From Planctomycetota bacterium (GTDB lineage Bacteria > Planctomycetota > SZUA-567): a DNA stretch of 7,670 nt. The stretch lies in the NCBI GenBank assembly GCA_031270145.1, contig JAISYD010000079.1, positions 1 to 7,670 of the forward strand, in the 5' to 3' direction. Below the pieces are notes generated by a model that worked only from the letters and a program-made list of their open reading frames with translations, was not told the origin of the DNA and did not search any database. The translations under genes and the position numbers were made by a program. Below, piece after piece: positions 5,158-7,670 of the stretch (position 1 is the first letter of the stretch; the number at the start of each line of letters is the position of its first letter).

Positions 5158-6279
5158 TTAGCGCAAGAAGGCGGTCAAGTCCTTATTATGGGAGAAGAAC
5201 CTTTCATCCGGTAATCCGGGATGAACGGGATAAGCCACCAGTGGCAAATCCATCTCGTGCAGGGAGCCGTGGGCGCGGTAGCCGGGAGGCAATTCCTCGT
5301 AAGCGGTGTCCATGACGCCGAACATGGTGTCCCGGTCGCCCAATACGACCAGATCCCCCACCTGTTCGAGCGGCAGATGGTAGCGCCTGGCCGCCTCCGC
5401 GCTCGGAATCACTTCTTCCACGCCTTCCAGCCCCCGGCAAATCTTCTCCACCTTCCCGGAGTCGGAAAGCGATTCGAGGTACAGCCAACCGCATCCGGTG
5501 AAATTGCGGTGGTGCGGCACATAGTAGTCGCGCTCGGGGGAAAGAAAGAAGCGAACCGGCACGCCAGCCTCGGCACACACCCGTGCCAAATCCCAACAGC
5601 GTTTTTTCGCGTTCATGCCGTGATCCGCCGTGGCCAGGAACACCGCGTCCGGACCGGCGGCCGCCATCACCTGCCGGATTCCTTCGTCCAGACCCGCCAA
5701 ATGCGCCTGCGACTCGGGTTCCGCCGGCGCCCAGCGGTGCATGGGATAGTCGGTGGTGTGGATGTACGCCACGCGGATTTCCGGCCGTGTTTTGAGGACA
5801 TCGGCCGCGACTTTCCAAAGCCAGTGGTTGATTTCCGAACTGTAGATCGAGCCTGGTTCACCGTAGCGTTCGCAAAGCTCCGGCCCGGCGTCCTCGGCCA
5901 CGGCCGTCAGGCTCACGCCGACCCGGAACAGTTCGGCGCTTTTCCGCTTGCAGGTGAAAAGGGCCGAGCCCAGGCCATGGGCCGCCGCTTTCCGAAACAG
6001 GGTCGGAGCCTGAATCAGTTCGGCCGCGTTCATGTAGTCGACGCGATCGGTCCGCCGATCGTAATAGGAATTGGCGGTGATGCCGTGGCTGTCCGGCCAG
6101 GCGCCGCAGCAGACCGAAACGTTGTTGACGTTGGTTACGCTCGGGAAGACGCCGCCAACCCGGCGGAACAGCCCGTTTTCGCCCAGGCTCTCGAGATACG
6201 GCATGGCTCCGGAACGGTAATAGTCCATGCCCAGCCCGTCGAGCAGCGCCACGACCAGGCGGGGCCAGCGTCCATTCAT
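5158..6279 (-). CDS. phosphonoacetate hydrolase-like enzyme (alkaline phosphatase superfamily), copy A
   Basis: 373 residues from the ATG at 6279; AAAGGA lies ten bases upstream. A GTG at 6285 in the same frame is closer to that site (four bases) and would add two residues. The protein belongs to the nucleotide pyrophosphatase/alkaline phosphatase superfamily and most resembles PhnA phosphonoacetate hydrolase, a two-zinc enzyme cleaving phosphonoacetate to acetate and phosphate. Expected metal ligands and nucleophile are all present: D14 (LLDGLG), T49 (SVTNVNNVS), D177 and H181 (TTDYPMHRWAP), D219-H220 (TADHGMN) and H337 (AHGSLHE). The TCKRK motif at 109-113 matches the Lys-x-Lys that contacts substrate in PhnA. 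There is no signal peptide, so it is cytoplasmic. It follows its paralogue by 20 bases. The substrate could be another phosphonate or a phosphate ester. Confidence 0.85.
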   Translation of the reverse strand: MNGRWPRLVVALLDGLGMDYYRSGAMPYLESLGENGLFRRVGGVFPSVTNVNNVSVCCGAWPDSHGITANSYYDRRTDRVDYMNAAELIQAPTLFRKAAAHGLGSALFTCKRKSAELFRVGVSLTAVAEDAGPELCERYGEPGSIYSSEINHWLWKVAADVLKTRPEIRVAYIHTTDYPMHRWAPAEPESQAHLAGLDEGIRQVMAAAGPDAVFLATADHGMNAKKRCWDLARVCAEAGVPVRFFLSPERDYYVPHHRNFTGCGWLYLESLSDSGKVEKICRGLEGVEEVIPSAEAARRYHLPLEQVGDLVVLGDRDTMFGVMDTAYEELPPGYRAHGSLHEMDLPLVAYPVHPGLPDERFFSHNKDLTAFLR

Positions 6280-6299
6280 GTCCACGGTGTCCTTTCGTG

Positions 6300-7409
6300 T
6301 CAAAACAGGCGGGAGGTCAGTTCGAAATTGTACAGCGCCTTTTCCAGAATGCGTTCCGGCCGGCGCAGGTTGTAGGCGATAAGGGGAATGTCGACCTCGT
6401 GAAGCGATCCGTGATTGCGATAGTCTCCGGCGAGGGCTTGTTCCTCCCCGTCCAGCGTGCCGAAGACGGTGTTCTTGTCGGCCGCGGCCACGAGGTCGCC
6501 CAGGCATTCGGCCGGCAGGTGGAAGCGTGCCGCCGCCTCCGCGCTGGTCCAGGCCGCCTCGACGCCGGGAACGGAGCGAAGCAGGGCGCCGACGGCGTCG
6601 GCGTCGCCGGGACGCTCGAGATAGATGTACGACACACCGCCGTGGCCGCCATGATGCGCCAGCAGCCGGTCGGCGACCGGCGAGACGGCGAAGCGGATCG
6701 GTTTGCCCCGGGCGGAGCAGAAGCGGGCGAGATCGATGCATTTCGCTTTGGGATTCATGCCGTGATCGGCGGTGATCAGCAGCGCCGCGTCCGGCGCGGC
6801 GTCAACCGTTTCGCCGATGGCTTCGTCGAGACGCCGCAGGTGCTCGAGCGATTCGGGCGCGTCCGGCGCCCAGCGATGCATGGGATAGTCGGTGGTGTGG
6901 ACATAGACGAAACCGATGTCCGGCCGATGGCGCAGAATGTCGACGGCGCAGTCCCATAGCCAATAGTTGATGTCGGCCGAATACATGGGGGGCGGCGGGC
7001 GAAAGCGCGCGAGCAGGTTGCCCGAAAGCGTCTCTGCCGCAAGGCCCAGCTCCACGTCCGGCCCAAGGATGCCCAGCGTCTTTCCCTTGCAGGTCAGGAG
7101 GGCGCTTTTCACGCCGGCGGCGGAGGCACGGGAGAATAGGGTCGGGCAGCGGAGAAACGAGGAGTCTTCGAGAAATTTCGCCGTGCCGGACTCGGGACAG
7201 AAATAGCAGTTGGTCGCGACACCGTGGCGATCGGGCCAACAGCCGCAAGCGATGGAGACGTTGTTCACGTTAGTGAGGGTGGGAAACACCGCCTTGCCCG
7301 GCGATACCGAACCGGCGGCGGCCAGGCGCCGGAGATTCGGCATCTCCGATCGCTCCCAGTAGTCCCAGCCGAAACCGTCGAGCATGCCCACAACGACGCG
7401 TTGCCGCAT
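6300..7409 (-). CDS. phosphonoacetate hydrolase-like enzyme (alkaline phosphatase superfamily), copy B
   Basis: 369 residues from the ATG at 7409, chosen because AAAGGA stands six bases upstream; an in-frame ATG at 7451 would place that ribosome site inside the gene and adds a non-conserved leader. It is a paralogue of the next gene downstream (about 45% identical by eye) and carries the same predicted two-metal site: D11 (MLDGFG), T46 (TLTNVNNVS, nucleophile), D174 and H178 (TTDYPMHRWAP), D215-H216 (TADHGMN) and H333 (NHGSLHE). TCKGK at 106-110 supplies the two lysines typical of PhnA-type substrate binding. The 'YSADINYWLWD' segment also matches PhnA ('YSAEINYWLFD' from memory). No signal peptide. 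It lies 54 bases after the ABC ATPase gene, which links it to an uptake system. It may be annotated elsewhere only as an alkaline phosphatase family protein. Confidence 0.85.
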   Translation of the reverse strand: MRQRVVVGMLDGFGWDYWERSEMPNLRRLAAAGSVSPGKAVFPTLTNVNNVSIACGCWPDRHGVATNCYFCPESGTAKFLEDSSFLRCPTLFSRASAAGVKSALLTCKGKTLGILGPDVELGLAAETLSGNLLARFRPPPPMYSADINYWLWDCAVDILRHRPDIGFVYVHTTDYPMHRWAPDAPESLEHLRRLDEAIGETVDAAPDAALLITADHGMNPKAKCIDLARFCSARGKPIRFAVSPVADRLLAHHGGHGGVSYIYLERPGDADAVGALLRSVPGVEAAWTSAEAAARFHLPAECLGDLVAAADKNTVFGTLDGEEQALAGDYRNHGSLHEVDIPLIAYNLRRPERILEKALYNFELTSRLF

Positions 7410-7463
7410 GGTATTTCCTTTCGAGAGGCTCAAACAAGTAGTGTCGTTCATTATCCAGTATTT

Positions 7464-7670
7464 TCAACCAAAACGCTCGCCGAGAAAATCCGCCAGCAGC
7501 CGTCCGCGGGGCCGATGGAATGCCGTCGCGGCGTCGCCTTCCTCCTCCAGTCGCCCGGCATAGAAAAAGAGCGCGCGATCGCCCACCCGCCGCGCCTGCC
7601 CCAGGTTATGGGTCACGATGACGATGGCGAAGCGTTCCTTCAAATACGCTATCAGTTCCTCGACTTTTTC
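7464..7670 (-). CDS. PstB-like ABC transporter ATPase, C-terminal end (partial)
   Basis: The last 68 codons of a gene entering from the right edge, ending in TGA at 7464-7466. The visible part contains the H-loop region 'FAIVIVTHNLGQARRVGDRALFFYAGRL' split around THN, followed by EEEGDAATAFHRP and a final ERFG. The order VTHN-xx-QA-x-RV-x-DR-x-FFY and the terminal RFG closely follow phosphate importer ATPase PstB ('VTHNMQQAARVSD..AFFY.GEL', ending 'GRFG'). The last 20 residues are less typical (LLADFLGERFG instead of a '..YITGRFG' end), so this may be a phosphonate- or other oxyanion-specific relative. The Walker motifs and signature lie outside the window. It is the first visible gene of the run leading into the two PhnA-like hydrolases. 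Confidence 0.8.
   Translation of the reverse strand, partial: EKVEELIAYLKERFAIVIVTHNLGQARRVGDRALFFYAGRLEEEGDAATAFHRPRGRLLADFLGERFG

Noticed and set aside
6280..6741. Long N-terminal extension of the copy A hydrolase frame
   Set aside because: The extension lies inside the copy B gene in another frame and is Arg-rich; homology and the ribosome site place the start at 6279 (or GTG 6285).
1..7670. CRISPR array, rRNA or complete tRNA gene
   Set aside because: No regularly spaced repeats, no rRNA-like sequence, and no full cloverleaf with conserved T-loop was found on either strand.

Overview
The window is GC-rich and codes for Gram-negative style machinery: a TRAP transporter with a Sec-exported periplasmic binding protein, a PstB-type ABC ATPase, and metal-dependent hydrolases. 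A proteobacterium or Desulfobacterota-like relative fits best, but no marker gene here fixes the taxon.

Left edge (1 to about 690): a small island with decayed, phage-flavoured content. It holds the 5' end of an ORF6N-domain gene on the minus strand that appears frameshifted, a short reading frame broken by an amber stop just upstream of it, and a structured segment resembling the 3' part of a tRNA (possibly tRNA-Glu). An AT-rich stretch follows, with no convincing gene up to 690. Two small plus-strand membrane-protein genes come next (694-1008 and 1193-1477); the second looks like the CBU_0592 family.

Middle (1435-5100): a complete dctP-dctQ-dctM TRAP transporter operon on the minus strand. 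It is bracketed by two inverted copies (93% identical, no gaps) of a 162-bp element with 14-bp terminal inverted repeats, which looks like a MITE or similar small repeat. The left copy supplies the last codons and stop of the CBU_0592-like gene. The right copy lies between the TRAP operon and the upstream hydrolase genes.

Right part (5158-7670): reading along the minus strand, the 3' end of a PstB-like ABC transporter ATPase is followed by two tandem paralogous alkaline-phosphatase-superfamily enzymes. Both keep the full predicted two-zinc ligand set, the Thr nucleophile and the Lys-x-Lys motif of phosphonoacetate hydrolase (PhnA). The three genes are closely spaced and probably form one operon.

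Working model (inference): a PstB-type ABC importer brings in phosphate or an organophosphonate, two PhnA-like hydrolases cleave C-P (or P-O) bonds, and the downstream TRAP system imports a carboxylate or related organic acid. The TRAP operon may be an independently acquired module, because repeats separate it from the hydrolase operon and it has its own candidate promoter.
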